A DNA stretch of 64,000 nt from NCBI RefSeq assembly GCF_007827975.1, contig NZ_VITT01000010.1, one strand, 5' to 3'. Positions 8,567 through 16,998 of the stretch are shown here, piece by piece; position 1 is the stretch's first letter, and every line of letters begins with the position of its first letter. The DNA is from Nitrospirillum viridazoti. Lineage in GTDB: Bacteria > Pseudomonadota > Alphaproteobacteria > Azospirillales > Azospirillaceae. The notes beneath the pieces were generated by a model. It was not told the DNA's origin, made no database searches, and was given only the letters and a program-made list of their open reading frames with translations. The position numbers and the translations under genes were made by a program.

Positions 8567-9496
8567 ATGGAAAAGCTAAGCAATCTTCTGGTGTATGAGT
8601 GGAACTCGTGGCGCGGCTATCTCATCAGCCATCTGGCGGGTGCGCACTGCGCGGCGCAATGGGATGACGAATGGACTGTGCTGGATGCCGCCTGCGGCCC
8701 CGGCATCGACACGGTGCTGTTCCATCACTGCCTGTCGCACGCCGCCCTGTTCCCGCGCCAACGCCCCGCTTTCGAGCGGGAGCTGGCGCGGCGGGGCATC
8801 CGGGTGCTCAATGCCGGCCTGGCGGACATGCGCAAGCGCACGCTGCACAGCATGCTGGATCGCGCCGGCCTCAGAAGCGCGCGTGCTGCCCGCCAGGGGC
8901 CGGACGACCAGTTCCTGTTCATCAAAACGGACCTGAACTATGGCGGCAAGGCGGAGCGGGCGCTGCCCGCCGAGTTGCAGCCGCTGTTTTCCGCCGCGGC
9001 CGACTGCCCCATCCGCGGCTGGGACGATTATCGCCTGATGCGCCGCGATGAAGTGGAGCCCGGCTGGTGGGACAACCCCGACCTGGTCATCGAGAATTTC
9101 ATCGCCCATGACGACACCCTGTACCGCGTCTATGGCTGCGGCGACGCGCTGGTCTGCATCCGCGCGCACAGCCCCGACCTGATCAAGAAAGAGGATGAGC
9201 GGCCCGAGGATAGTTGGGTCTACATCGATCGCCGGCAACTGACCCCGGCGATCGGCGACCACGGCGGCTTTCCCCGGGATTTGTGGCGGCAACTCGCCGG
9301 CTTCGTCGCCCAATATCCTTTCGACTATTTCTGCCTGGACGTCATCCATGACGGCATGCGGCACACCATCATCGACCTGAATCTCACGCCCTATTACGCC
9401 CCGCACCCGCCCAAGGCGGGGTGGTTCGCGTTCCTGCGACGGGGCCTGCGGGAGCTGACCGCGGGCCGCCCCACCTTGATGGAGGCCGCCCGATGA
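8567..9496 (+). CDS. ATP-grasp-like protein
   Basis: A 309-residue protein. The nucleotide-binding strand and loop FLFIKTDLNYGGKAER sit near residue 120, and the metal-binding end of an ATP-grasp fold is seen near residue 252-275 as YFCLDVIHDG followed by IIDLNLTPYY (acidic residue, then D-x-N-x-T-P). It is not similar in obvious motifs to the ATP-grasp-like protein at 5241, so the operon probably has two different ligases. Start chosen at 8567 after AGGGGACA; a longer frame from 8528 overlaps the upstream gene without a ribosome site. The stop overlaps the next ATG. Confidence 0.7.
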   Translation: MEKLSNLLVYEWNSWRGYLISHLAGAHCAAQWDDEWTVLDAACGPGIDTVLFHHCLSHAALFPRQRPAFERELARRGIRVLNAGLADMRKRTLHSMLDRAGLRSARAARQGPDDQFLFIKTDLNYGGKAERALPAELQPLFSAAADCPIRGWDDYRLMRRDEVEPGWWDNPDLVIENFIAHDDTLYRVYGCGDALVCIRAHSPDLIKKEDERPEDSWVYIDRRQLTPAIGDHGGFPRDLWRQLAGFVAQYPFDYFCLDVIHDGMRHTIIDLNLTPYYAPHPPKAGWFAFLRRGLRELTAGRPTLMEAAR

Positions 9497-10281
9497 AGAC
9501 CGTATCCGTCCTGATCGCCGCCTTTCGCGCGCGCCCCTGGCTGGGCGACTGCCTCGACGCCGTGTTCGCGCAAGCGCTGCCCCCCGGCTGGCGCCTGCAG
9601 GTGCTGCTGGGCGTGGATGGCTGCGACGACACGCTGGACTATGTCAGGACGGCGCCGTACCCGGCCCTGCAGGTCGTGCACCTGCCGCGTAATTGCGGCA
9701 CCTACGTCACCTTCAACACCCTGATGCCCTACGCCGAGGGCGACCTCATCGCCCGTTTCGACGCTGACGACGTGATGCTGGCCGACTATTTGGCGGAGCA
9801 TATCGAGGCGCTGGAGGGCGGCGTGGACCTCAGCATGTCGTGGAGCGTGTACACGGACGAGAAACTGCGGCCGACCGCCATCGTGCCCGCCCTGCCGGAC
9901 TACCGTCCCCAGAACGGGCAGCGGCGCAAGGGGACGGATGGCCAGTTCGTCGCCAGGCGGCACATCTGGGACAGCCTCGGCTCCTTCCGCGCCTGGCCCT
10001 GCGGCGCCGATACCGAGTTTGTGATCCGGGCGCAGGCCGCCGGCTTCCGCACGACGGTTCTGGAGAAATTCCTCTACCTGCGCCGCACCCACGGCGCGTC
10101 GCTCACCACCCACGCCGCGACGAATTACGAGTCCGACATGCGCCAGCGCCTGCAGGCACTGACCATTCAGTACCGTGACGATTATGCCGCCGGCACCCGG
10201 CCGGTGGCCGTCGAGGCGGCGGTCGAACCGGCCGCCGTCCTGCTTCGGTGCGCCGATTTGGGCCTGCGCGTGGCGTCTTGA
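9493..10281 (+). CDS. GT2 family glycosyltransferase
   Basis: A 262-residue GT-A fold glycosyltransferase. It begins KTVSVLIAAFRARPWL, has LLGVDGCDDT near residue 37 and the metal-binding IARFDADDVML near residue 87, and ends with an acceptor region without membrane segments. It is distinct from the GT2 at 6413, so two sugar transfers may occur. It is the last gene of the operon: the stop is followed by a 198-base gap before the STAND regulator. Coupled to the preceding gene by ATGA. Confidence 0.85.
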   Translation: MKTVSVLIAAFRARPWLGDCLDAVFAQALPPGWRLQVLLGVDGCDDTLDYVRTAPYPALQVVHLPRNCGTYVTFNTLMPYAEGDLIARFDADDVMLADYLAEHIEALEGGVDLSMSWSVYTDEKLRPTAIVPALPDYRPQNGQRRKGTDGQFVARRHIWDSLGSFRAWPCGADTEFVIRAQAAGFRTTVLEKFLYLRRTHGASLTTHAATNYESDMRQRLQALTIQYRDDYAAGTRPVAVEAAVEPAAVLLRCADLGLRVAS

Positions 10282-10479
10282 TCCCCCACCAACTCCCGGA
10301 ACCTGCGCACGGCGGATGATATTCGCGAATGAGCTACGCCTTTAGAATAGTTTTGTCGCTGGGGTTGTAATATGCGGTTATACTCACGCCCATACCGTAG
10401 GGGGTGGGACCGCAGGCCCCCTCGGAAAGTTGATGTAACCAGAAGGGGGGCTGTCTTTTACGACAGCGAGGGGCTGCCC

Positions 10480-13400
10480 GTGAAGGTGAAGCGCTTTCAA
10501 TTCGGCGACTGGCAAGTGGATGCGCAAGCCTGCGTGCTGTGGCGCGAGGATGAGGGGACGCAAGTCCAGGTCGAGCCCCGCGCCCTGGATGTTCTGGTGG
10601 CCTTATGCCTGAATGCCGGCAAAATACTGAGCGCGGAAGACTTGCTGCACCTGTGCTGGGACGGTGTCGCCGTCGGTGAGAACCAGGCGCAAAAGGCTGT
10701 CGCCCAACTGCGGCGGGCCCTGGGCGACAGCGTCAACGCCCCCCGCTATATCGAAAACCTGCGCAAGCGCGGCTATCGCACCATTGCCCCGGTCATTTTC
10801 GCGCCGCACCGCGAGTCCGATACGCTGGCGGAAACCTGGGCCCGGGAATCCCCCTATGTCGGCCTGGCGCCCTTCGGTGCGGGCCACGCCTCGGTGTTTT
10901 TCGGACGCGACGCGGCCGTCGTGCGGCTGCGCGACGTGCTCGCCAGCCAGTTGCCAGGGGGTAGGGTCTTCGTGCTCATCCTCGGCGCCAGCGGCAGCGG
11001 CAAGACATCCCTGGTCCAGGCCGGCTTGCTGCCGGCTCTGACGCGCGCCGGGGCGACACCCCACATCATGGATGCCACGGTCCTGGATCTGGGCGCCATC
11101 GGCGCGATGCCGCTGCTGACCGCATTGGGCAGCGCCTTGCTGGACCTGGATGGCGATGGGGAGCCGCTGTTCGCGGGCCGCAGCGCCGAGCAACTAGGCC
11201 AGAGCCTGGTTGAGGACGGGCAGGGCGCCAACGATGGGGTCGCGCTTGCCGAGGGCCGCTTCGTTCTATTTGTCGATCGGCTGGAGGCCTTGTTCAGCAG
11301 CGCCTTCGCCAGCGGCTTGCAGCGGCAGCAGTTCCTGGCCGCGCTTGATCGGCTGGCCCGGGGCGGCCGGGTCATGGTCATCGCCGCGTGCCGCAACGAC
11401 TTCTATCCCGACGTGGTGGGCGAACCGCTGTTGATGGAGGCCAAGGCGGCGGGCGGACATTTCGACCTGATGCCGCCCAGCCGGGCGGAAATCGGCCAGA
11501 TGATCCGTCTGCCGGCGGAAATCGCCGGCCTCAGCTTCGGCGGGGACGCGGACGGCCGTGAGCGTCTGGATGACCTGCTGTGCGAGGCAGCGGCCCACAG
11601 CCCCGATGCCCTGCCCCTGCTGCAATACACCTTGCAGCAACTCTACTTGTTGCGCAGCCCGACGCGCGAGCTGACCCTGGCCGCGTATCGCGACTTGGGC
11701 GGCATCGAGGGGGCCATCGGACGGCGGGCGGAGACGACGCTGGAGGGCCTGTCATCAGGCGCCCAGGCGGCGTTGCCCCGCATTTTCTCCCTCATCGTCG
11801 CTCTCAGCGCCATTGACGATGCCGTGCGCGGCGTGCTCGCCCGCTGGTCAGACCTGAGGTCCGATGACGAGCGCGCCCTGGTGCAGGCCCTGGTGGACGA
11901 GCGCTTGTTCGTCAGCCGGGTGTCGGGCGGTGAGGCCGTCTTCGGCGTCGCCCATGAGGCGCTGCTGCGGCAGTGGCCCCGCGCCGTGTCATGGATTGCT
12001 GAGCACCGTCAGGCCCTGCGCGTCCGCAGCCAACTCGAAGGGCTGGCCCGGCAATGGGCGGCGGAAGGCCGGCGGCCCGACCGCCTGTTGCGGCGGGGCA
12101 AGCCGTTGGAGGAGGCGCGCGATCTGCTGAGCGGGGGCATCGTGCCTGTGGGCCCCGACGTGAACTCCCTGGTCACCGCCTCCGCCCGCCATGTCAAGCG
12201 GGCCGAGCGTCTGCGCCTGGGCGCCCTGGCCGCCTTCGCCGCCATCGCCCTTGTCGCCGCCTTCCTCGGCCTGCGCGCCGGCCGGGCGGAAAAGGTGGCG
12301 GCGCTGCGCCTGCAGGAGGCGGAGGATCTGGCCGACTACATGCTGGACGAACTGGCCGACAAGCTGCGGCCGCTGGGCCGGCTGGACCTGCTGGATGGCG
12401 TGGCGCAGAAGGCGTTGGGCTACCTCACCACCGACGACCCCGGCCGCATCCCCAGCGCCGCCCGCCTGCGCCAGGCCAAGGCGCTGCAAACCCTGGCGGA
12501 CGTAGACCGCTCCCGCGGCAACGTCGACGCGGCGCTGAAGGCCTTGGGCCAGGCGGAGAGCTTGCTGCAGGCCAACCTGCGGGAGGGGGTGGATGATGCA
12601 GAGACGTTGAAGATCTCGGGGACGGTAGCGTTTTGGTTCGGCCAGATCGCCCTGGACCAGGGGCGTGTGGATGAGGCTCTGCGTCGCATTACCCAATACC
12701 GTGATCTCGCACAGCGTCGGATGAACCTGCAGCCAGACGAGCCGGACGCCTGGATTGAGCTTTCCTACGCCTTGAGCAGTCTTGGCGGCCTGCAGATCCG
12801 CAAAGGCGATGGGGATGTGGCTGCGAATAATCTCGGCACCTCGATTGCCCTGAAACGCCGGGCCCTGGCAACCCGCCCGGATAATAACTCGCCCCTGCAG
12901 GCGGAACTGGCGAACAGTCTTTCGTGGTTAGCCAATGCGGAAGCTGAACGTGGGCACTTGCAGGCCGCGACGGACCTTTACGATCAACAACGCGACGTAT
13001 TGGAAAACTTGCACCGACGAGAACCGGATGCACCGGGTTGGTCGTTACGCCTGGCCGTTGCCAATCGGTTAAGAAGTGCCCTACTCGAAGCACAGGGCCA
13101 GACGGAACCTGCCCTCGCCGGTCTAGATCAAGCGAAAGCACAAATTGAGGCAAGCTTGCGCAAAGAGCCGGAGAACCGGCGTTGGCAGATCATCCGGACG
13201 GAAATCCGCATACAGAAAGCGCATCTAGATCTGACGCTCGGAAAGATCCAAAGCGCTCTGTCAGACGTCCTCGACATTGAGGCGACTGTTGAACAGGCCC
13301 TGAACGCCAATTCGACGGACGATATGCTGCAACGTCAAAAGGCTCAGGCCTTGTTGCTGCACGGCATCGCCTTGATGGCCGGGAACGACCTAGACGCTGC

Positions 13401-13737
13401 ACAGGAAAAGATCGACCAGGCGGCGAAAATCGCCCGCATCTCGGTGGATCGCGATCAGCAGGACAGACTGAGATCCATTCTGCTTTCCAATACCTTGCTC
13501 GCCGACGCTGAAGTCGATTTGAAACGCGGTGCACAAGCTGCTGCTACCCAAGCTTGCCGGCACGCCATCATCGCCCTGCAGGCCATCGCCCCGTTAAGTA
13601 ACGACTATCGCGTCCTCGATCCTTGGGTCCGCGCCAATCAATGCAGCGGAAGCTGGGAGGCCGCCGACACCGGTGCCAAAGCTCTGGGCCGGATCGGTTA
13701 CCGGCAAGTGGAGTACATTCGTTTTTCCTCCAAATAA
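10480..13737 (+). CDS. Winged-helix/STAND NTPase/TPR protein
   Basis: About 1085 residues. An OmpR/CadC-type winged helix occupies residues 1-105 (PRALDVLVALCLNAG, RRALGDSVN, YIENLRKRGYR). A STAND NTPase follows, with VFFGRD near 140 and Walker A ILGASGSGKTSLVQAG near 165. One transmembrane helix lies near residue 575 (LGALAAFAAIALVAAFLGL), and the last 480 residues are TPR-like helical repeats. The layout suggests a membrane-bound transcription regulator whose NTPase switches state on ligand or partner binding to the TPRs. I chose GTG 10480, preceded by GAGGGG; an ATG at 10372 is also in frame but would add a basic, poorly ordered leader. It lies downstream of the six-gene operon and may regulate it. 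Confidence 0.8.
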   Translation: MKVKRFQFGDWQVDAQACVLWREDEGTQVQVEPRALDVLVALCLNAGKILSAEDLLHLCWDGVAVGENQAQKAVAQLRRALGDSVNAPRYIENLRKRGYRTIAPVIFAPHRESDTLAETWARESPYVGLAPFGAGHASVFFGRDAAVVRLRDVLASQLPGGRVFVLILGASGSGKTSLVQAGLLPALTRAGATPHIMDATVLDLGAIGAMPLLTALGSALLDLDGDGEPLFAGRSAEQLGQSLVEDGQGANDGVALAEGRFVLFVDRLEALFSSAFASGLQRQQFLAALDRLARGGRVMVIAACRNDFYPDVVGEPLLMEAKAAGGHFDLMPPSRAEIGQMIRLPAEIAGLSFGGDADGRERLDDLLCEAAAHSPDALPLLQYTLQQLYLLRSPTRELTLAAYRDLGGIEGAIGRRAETTLEGLSSGAQAALPRIFSLIVALSAIDDAVRGVLARWSDLRSDDERALVQALVDERLFVSRVSGGEAVFGVAHEALLRQWPRAVSWIAEHRQALRVRSQLEGLARQWAAEGRRPDRLLRRGKPLEEARDLLSGGIVPVGPDVNSLVTASARHVKRAERLRLGALAAFAAIALVAAFLGLRAGRAEKVAALRLQEAEDLADYMLDELADKLRPLGRLDLLDGVAQKALGYLTTDDPGRIPSAARLRQAKALQTLADVDRSRGNVDAALKALGQAESLLQANLREGVDDAETLKISGTVAFWFGQIALDQGRVDEALRRITQYRDLAQRRMNLQPDEPDAWIELSYALSSLGGLQIRKGDGDVAANNLGTSIALKRRALATRPDNNSPLQAELANSLSWLANAEAERGHLQAATDLYDQQRDVLENLHRREPDAPGWSLRLAVANRLRSALLEAQGQTEPALAGLDQAKAQIEASLRKEPENRRWQIIRTEIRIQKAHLDLTLGKIQSALSDVLDIEATVEQALNANSTDDMLQRQKAQALLLHGIALMAGNDLDAAQEKIDQAAKIARISVDRDQQDRLRSILLSNTLLADAEVDLKRGAQAAATQACRHAIIALQAIAPLSNDYRVLDPWVRANQCSGSWEAADTGAKALGRIGYRQVEYIRFSSK

Positions 13738-13752
13738 AGGAACTGATTGACC

Positions 13753-14190
13753 ATGCCAAACAATACTACGGCCGACAAACTGGAAATCAGCGTCTATATT
13801 GATCCGACACCAAACACCGATACGGGCGAATACACCTGGTACTATAACAACATGTCGGCCCCAGGATTCACTATCAGGGTGCCGAAAAACGTCAGCCAGA
13901 TTCTGTTTTCTCTCGACACCGCGACGGCAGGAGCCTTTGTGTTCGATGCCCCTGACATAACATCCGTTGGCGGATGTAAAGATTTGATCCTCTTCCAGCC
14001 TACGGGCTTGCGGGACCAAGTTGTTATTTTCGATACCCAGGAGAATATCAACCAGATTGTTGGTGGCATTACCCTGAAGGCCTATCCTAAGGGTTCGGAT
14101 GGCAACGCTCTCCTGGCCCTCCAACCTCTGCGTTCGGATCCAGAAATTCTTAACACGGGAGGGGAAAGCGATCCTGGCCCGAACCGCTGA
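13753..14190 (+). CDS. Small hypothetical protein after the STAND gene
   Basis: A 145-residue protein, beta-rich, starting at the ATG at 13753 with AAAGGA about ten bases upstream. An in-frame TTG at 13747 is the alternative. It has many Asp, Asn and Thr residues, a DPTPNTDTGEYTW stretch near the start, no signal peptide and no membrane segment. It lies 15 bases after the STAND protein's stop and ends at a strong terminator, so the two form a bicistronic unit; it could be the partner, target or trigger of the NTPase. I do not recognise the family. Confidence 0.65.
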   Translation: MPNNTTADKLEISVYIDPTPNTDTGEYTWYYNNMSAPGFTIRVPKNVSQILFSLDTATAGAFVFDAPDITSVGGCKDLILFQPTGLRDQVVIFDTQENINQIVGGITLKAYPKGSDGNALLALQPLRSDPEILNTGGESDPGPNR

Positions 14191-14209
14191 TTTCTGAGGT
14201 GAGCGATGA

Positions 14210-14232
14210 CCCGGGCTTCCCCCAAGCCCGGG
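14210..14232 (+). terminator. Strong hairpin ending the STAND operon
   Basis: CCCGGGCTT at 14210-14218 pairs perfectly with AAGCCCGGG at 14224-14232 around a five-base loop, 20 bases after the stop of the small gene. Only a short T run (GTTTCC) follows, but position and stem strength fit an intrinsic terminator. Confidence 0.65.
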
Positions 14233-14408
14233 CCGTTTCCCCTCCGGCCAAGGGCACCGCTCATCAAAAGCATTCTATATATTATTCAATGGCTTAGATA
14301 TCGGCAAGATAACAGAAGGAAGAATTCTTCCGGTCGCTGGCAAGGTGGTTGGGCCGTTGGCGCGGGGGGCGTCACGGCGACGACAACCCACCGATGGGCC
14401 AGCACATC

Positions 14409-14894
14409 ATGAATCGTTATACCACCCGAGAGCACCAAGTCCTGGACCTGACCGGGCAGGGCCTGACCAGTTCGCAGATCGCCGCCACGCTGGGCGCCTC
14501 GGAACTGACCATCCGCAAACACCGTTCCAACATCATGCGCAAGGCGGGGCTGACCTCGACCGCGCAACTGGTCGCCTACGCCCGGGGTGCCGCTGCTCCG
14601 CAGGTGCCGCCGCCACCGCTGGCTTGGGATGTCCTGGGGCCGCGCGAGGCGGAGGTGGTGCGCTACGTCGCGGCCGGCCTGACCAGCAAGGAAATCGCCC
14701 GCCTTATTGATATCAGCCCGCGCACCGTCCAGAAGCACCGGGAACGCGCGGGTGAAAAATTGGGGGTGCATACACTTCAGGAAATCATCATCCGGGCCCA
14801 ATCGTTGCCGGACGTCCGGTCCGCCAATCAGCTGGGGCCTTCGCCAGGCGAAGGTGGAAGCACCCTGAACTGTGATTCCGTCTGTCGAGCGTGA
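14409..14894 (+). CDS. Regulator with two tandem LuxR-type HTH domains
   Basis: About 161 residues made almost entirely of two LuxR/GerE DNA-binding domains. The first spans residues 5-60 (TREHQVLDLTGQGLTSSQIA, then ASELTIRKHRSNIMRKAG). The second spans about 75-130 (LGPREAEVVRYVAAGLTSKE, then ISPRTVQKHRERAGEKLGVH). There is no receiver, PAS or autoinducer-binding domain. LuxR HTH domains normally dimerise to bind DNA, so a tandem pair may bind as a monomer. The ATG at 14409 is the simplest start; 14394 and 14349 are also in frame. The AT-rich leader 14270-14330 probably holds its promoter. Target genes are unknown. Confidence 0.8.
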   Translation: MNRYTTREHQVLDLTGQGLTSSQIAATLGASELTIRKHRSNIMRKAGLTSTAQLVAYARGAAAPQVPPPPLAWDVLGPREAEVVRYVAAGLTSKEIARLIDISPRTVQKHRERAGEKLGVHTLQEIIIRAQSLPDVRSANQLGPSPGEGGSTLNCDSVCRA

Positions 14895-14988
14895 GTCAAC
14901 ATCACGAAGGACCGGGCTGCCCGGATCTCCATCTCGGCAGGAGGAAGGTCCGGAACTGCAGTCCACAGCCGATGAAACCGCCAAGCTT

Positions 14989-15618
14989 TCATGCCGGGTG
15001 GCGTAAAGGCCGGGGCAGGGGCAGCGCGTCCACTCCCGTGGCGCGCACGGCCCAGCGCCGGTGCCAGCGCAGATCGGTCAGCGACAGCGGGGCGATGTCC
15101 AGCCGCCAGAAGGCCCGCGGCGGCGCCTCCAGCACGATTGCCACCGCCATGCGGATCACGGCCGGGTGGGTGACGGCCAGGGTGTGCCCTTCCATCGTTC
15201 CATACTCCAGCCACCGCGCCACCCGCGCCCGCAGCTGCGCCAGCGACTCAGCCCCATGCGGGCGGGCCTCCGGATCGCCCAGCCAGGCGCCCACCGCCTC
15301 CGCCTCATGGGCCGACAGGTCGGCCAGGCTGCGGCCCCGCCAGGCGCCCACGTCCAGGTCGGCCAGGGTCGTGTCTTCCTGCGCCTCCACACCCAGGGCG
15401 CCGGCCAGCGCGTCCGCCGTCTGCCGCGCGCGGGTCTCGGGCGCCGTCCAAAGGCGATCGACCTTACGCAGGGCGCGCATCTCCGCCAGTAGAACGGCCT
15501 GGGCCAGGCCTGTTTCCTCGGCCGCCTCATCCGCGCGAGGGAAAACGGCCTCACGCTGGGCCCGGGTCGGGGCGTGGGCCAGCAGCGTCAGGCGGCCAAT
15601 GACATCGGAAGCTGTCAT
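14989..15618 (-). CDS. Histidine phosphatase superfamily protein (CobC/PhoE-like)
   Basis: A 209-residue protein of the phosphoglycerate-mutase-like family. The core is recognisable: LWTAPETRARQTADAL near residue 60, DLDVGAWRG near 88, and the second catalytic His in AVTHPAVIRM near residue 150. The first motif, normally R-H-G, reads LLAHAPTRAQ, so the His remains but the flanking Arg and Gly are changed. The start ATG at 15618 is preceded by AAGGA within a duplicated 14-base element. It is divergent from the riboswitch-controlled cbt genes; by position it could be an alpha-ribazole phosphatase (CobC) substitute, but activity is uncertain because of the changed motif. Confidence 0.7.
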   Translation of the reverse strand: MTASDVIGRLTLLAHAPTRAQREAVFPRADEAAEETGLAQAVLLAEMRALRKVDRLWTAPETRARQTADALAGALGVEAQEDTTLADLDVGAWRGRSLADLSAHEAEAVGAWLGDPEARPHGAESLAQLRARVARWLEYGTMEGHTLAVTHPAVIRMAVAIVLEAPPRAFWRLDIAPLSLTDLRWHRRWAVRATGVDALPLPRPLRHPA

Positions 15619-15646
15619 GGAGATAGTCCTTGGGAGATAGTCCTTG
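15619..15646. repeat. Exact 14-base tandem duplication at a start site
   Basis: GGAGATAGTCCTTG occurs twice in direct tandem, at 15619-15632 and 15633-15646. On the minus strand each copy contains AAGGA, so the duplication gives the phosphatase-like gene two consecutive Shine-Dalgarno sequences. Confidence 0.9.
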
Positions 15647-15649
15647 AAT

Positions 15650-15790
15650 GCGGTGCCGCCCCTGCCTACCATCCACGGATCGCCCGCGCATGGGGGAAGC
15701 CGGTGCAAATCCGGCACGGTCGCGCCACTGTAACCGAACGCCCGGGCCTTTCCAGGGCGTGCGGAAGCCAGACCCCCCGTCGCATGACAC
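15650..15790 (+). promoter_or_regulatory. Cobalamin riboswitch upstream of cbtB
   Basis: The characteristic B12-box core is present: GGTGCC near 15652, GGGGAAGCCGGTGCAAATCC at 15692-15711, CGCGCCACTGTAACCG near 15721 and GGAAGCCAGACCCCC near 15763. This leader binds adenosylcobalamin and represses downstream genes; here those are the cobalt transporter genes cbtB and cbtA. A short GGGACGCGTAATCCC hairpin just before the cbtB ribosome site could be the expression platform. Confidence 0.9.
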
Positions 15791-15830
15791 AGACCGCATA
15801 CGGGACGCGTAATCCCAGGGAGCGTTTTTC

Positions 15831-16049
15831 ATGGCCCACGCCACCACCCATTCCGGCACCCCCGCCGTCGCCCTGCCGGTAATCTCCGCCGCTGAACTGC
15901 TGCCCTGGGCCGTGTTCGGCGGGCTGCTGCTGGTGCTGATGGTCTATTTCGTGGGCGCGGAGCAGGGCGCCACCTCCCTGATCCAGGGCCGTGAGGTGCA
16001 TGAGTTCGTGCACGACGCCCGCCACCTACTGGGCTTCCCCTGCCACTGA
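15831..16049 (+). CDS. cbtB: Cobalt transporter subunit CbtB
   Basis: A 72-residue protein with one transmembrane helix (LPWAVFGGLLLVLMVYFVG, residues 23-41) and a C-terminal metal-binding tail VHEFVHDARHLLGFPCH with His and Cys residues. This matches CbtB, the small partner of CbtA in B12-regulated cobalt uptake. The ribosome site is AGGGAG; the gene follows the cobalamin riboswitch directly, which supports the call. cbtA begins 21 bases downstream. Confidence 0.88.
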   Translation: MAHATTHSGTPAVALPVISAAELLPWAVFGGLLLVLMVYFVGAEQGATSLIQGREVHEFVHDARHLLGFPCH

Positions 16050-16070
16050 GGCGGGCGGACCCTCGCCATC

Positions 16071-16895
16071 ATGGTTGGAATTTATCTCGCCCGCGGGATG
16101 CTCATCGGCATCCTGGCGGGTTTGATTGCCTTCGGCGTGGCCACGCTGATCGGCGAGCCGCCGGTCGAACGCGCCATCGCCTTCGAGGCGGCCCAGGCGA
16201 CCGGGGGGCATGGGTATCATGACGCGGCCGCCACCCCTGAACCCGGTGAGGCCGGGCACAGCCATCATCATCATGACGCCCAGGCGGCGGATGAGGAGGA
16301 GGAGCTGTTCAGCCGCGGCATCCAGGGCGGCTGGGGCCTGCTGACCGGGCTGCTGGTCTATGGCGCCGCGGTGGGAGGGCTGTTCGCCCTGACTTACGCC
16401 TACGCCCAGGGCCGCATGGGCGCCCTGGGGCCGCGCGGCCTGGCCGCCGTCCTGGCCCTGCTGGGCTTCCTCGCCGTGGTCCTGGTGCCGGCCTTCAAGT
16501 ATCCAGCCAATCCCCCGGCGGTGGGCGACCCTGACACCATCCAGCAGCGCACCGCCCTGTTCTTCATCCTGCTGATCCTGTCCGTCGCCGCCATGGTGGC
16601 GGGCGTGGTCACGGCCCGCCGGTTGGTCGCCCGCTGGGGTGCCTGGAACGCCGGCCTCGCCGGCGGCGCCCTGTTCCTGGCGGTCATGATCGTGGCGGGA
16701 TATGCCCTGCCCGAGGTGAACGAGGTGCCGGAGGCATTTCCGGCCCAGCTGCTGTGGCGTTTCCGCATCGCCTCCTGGGGCATCCATGCCACCCTCTGGG
16801 CGGCCTTGGGCTTGGGCTACGGCTGGCTGTGCGAAGGCGCGCAGTCCCGTGACCTTCAGGCCCTGCGCCGGGGTGACCGGCCGGCGCTGTTCTGA
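16071..16895 (+). CDS. cbtA: Cobalt transporter subunit CbtA
   Basis: A 274-residue inner-membrane protein with about five hydrophobic helices: residues 3-25, 88-112, 122-140, 160-180 and 200-215, with another near the end. A histidine-rich loop (GHSHHHH near residue 62) between the first two helices is typical of CbtA and probably binds cobalt. It is translated right after cbtB and shares its B12 riboswitch, so cobalt import should fall when cobalamin is plentiful. Confidence 0.88.
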   Translation: MVGIYLARGMLIGILAGLIAFGVATLIGEPPVERAIAFEAAQATGGHGYHDAAATPEPGEAGHSHHHHDAQAADEEEELFSRGIQGGWGLLTGLLVYGAAVGGLFALTYAYAQGRMGALGPRGLAAVLALLGFLAVVLVPAFKYPANPPAVGDPDTIQQRTALFFILLILSVAAMVAGVVTARRLVARWGAWNAGLAGGALFLAVMIVAGYALPEVNEVPEAFPAQLLWRFRIASWGIHATLWAALGLGYGWLCEGAQSRDLQALRRGDRPALF

Positions 16896-16998
16896 CGTTG
16901 GCAATGCCACGCCGGGCAGCCATTCATGACCGGTCGATGACAGCGAGCCGACGCCAACCGTAGAAATGGATGATCCCGCCGCAGGATCGCTCCATCCC

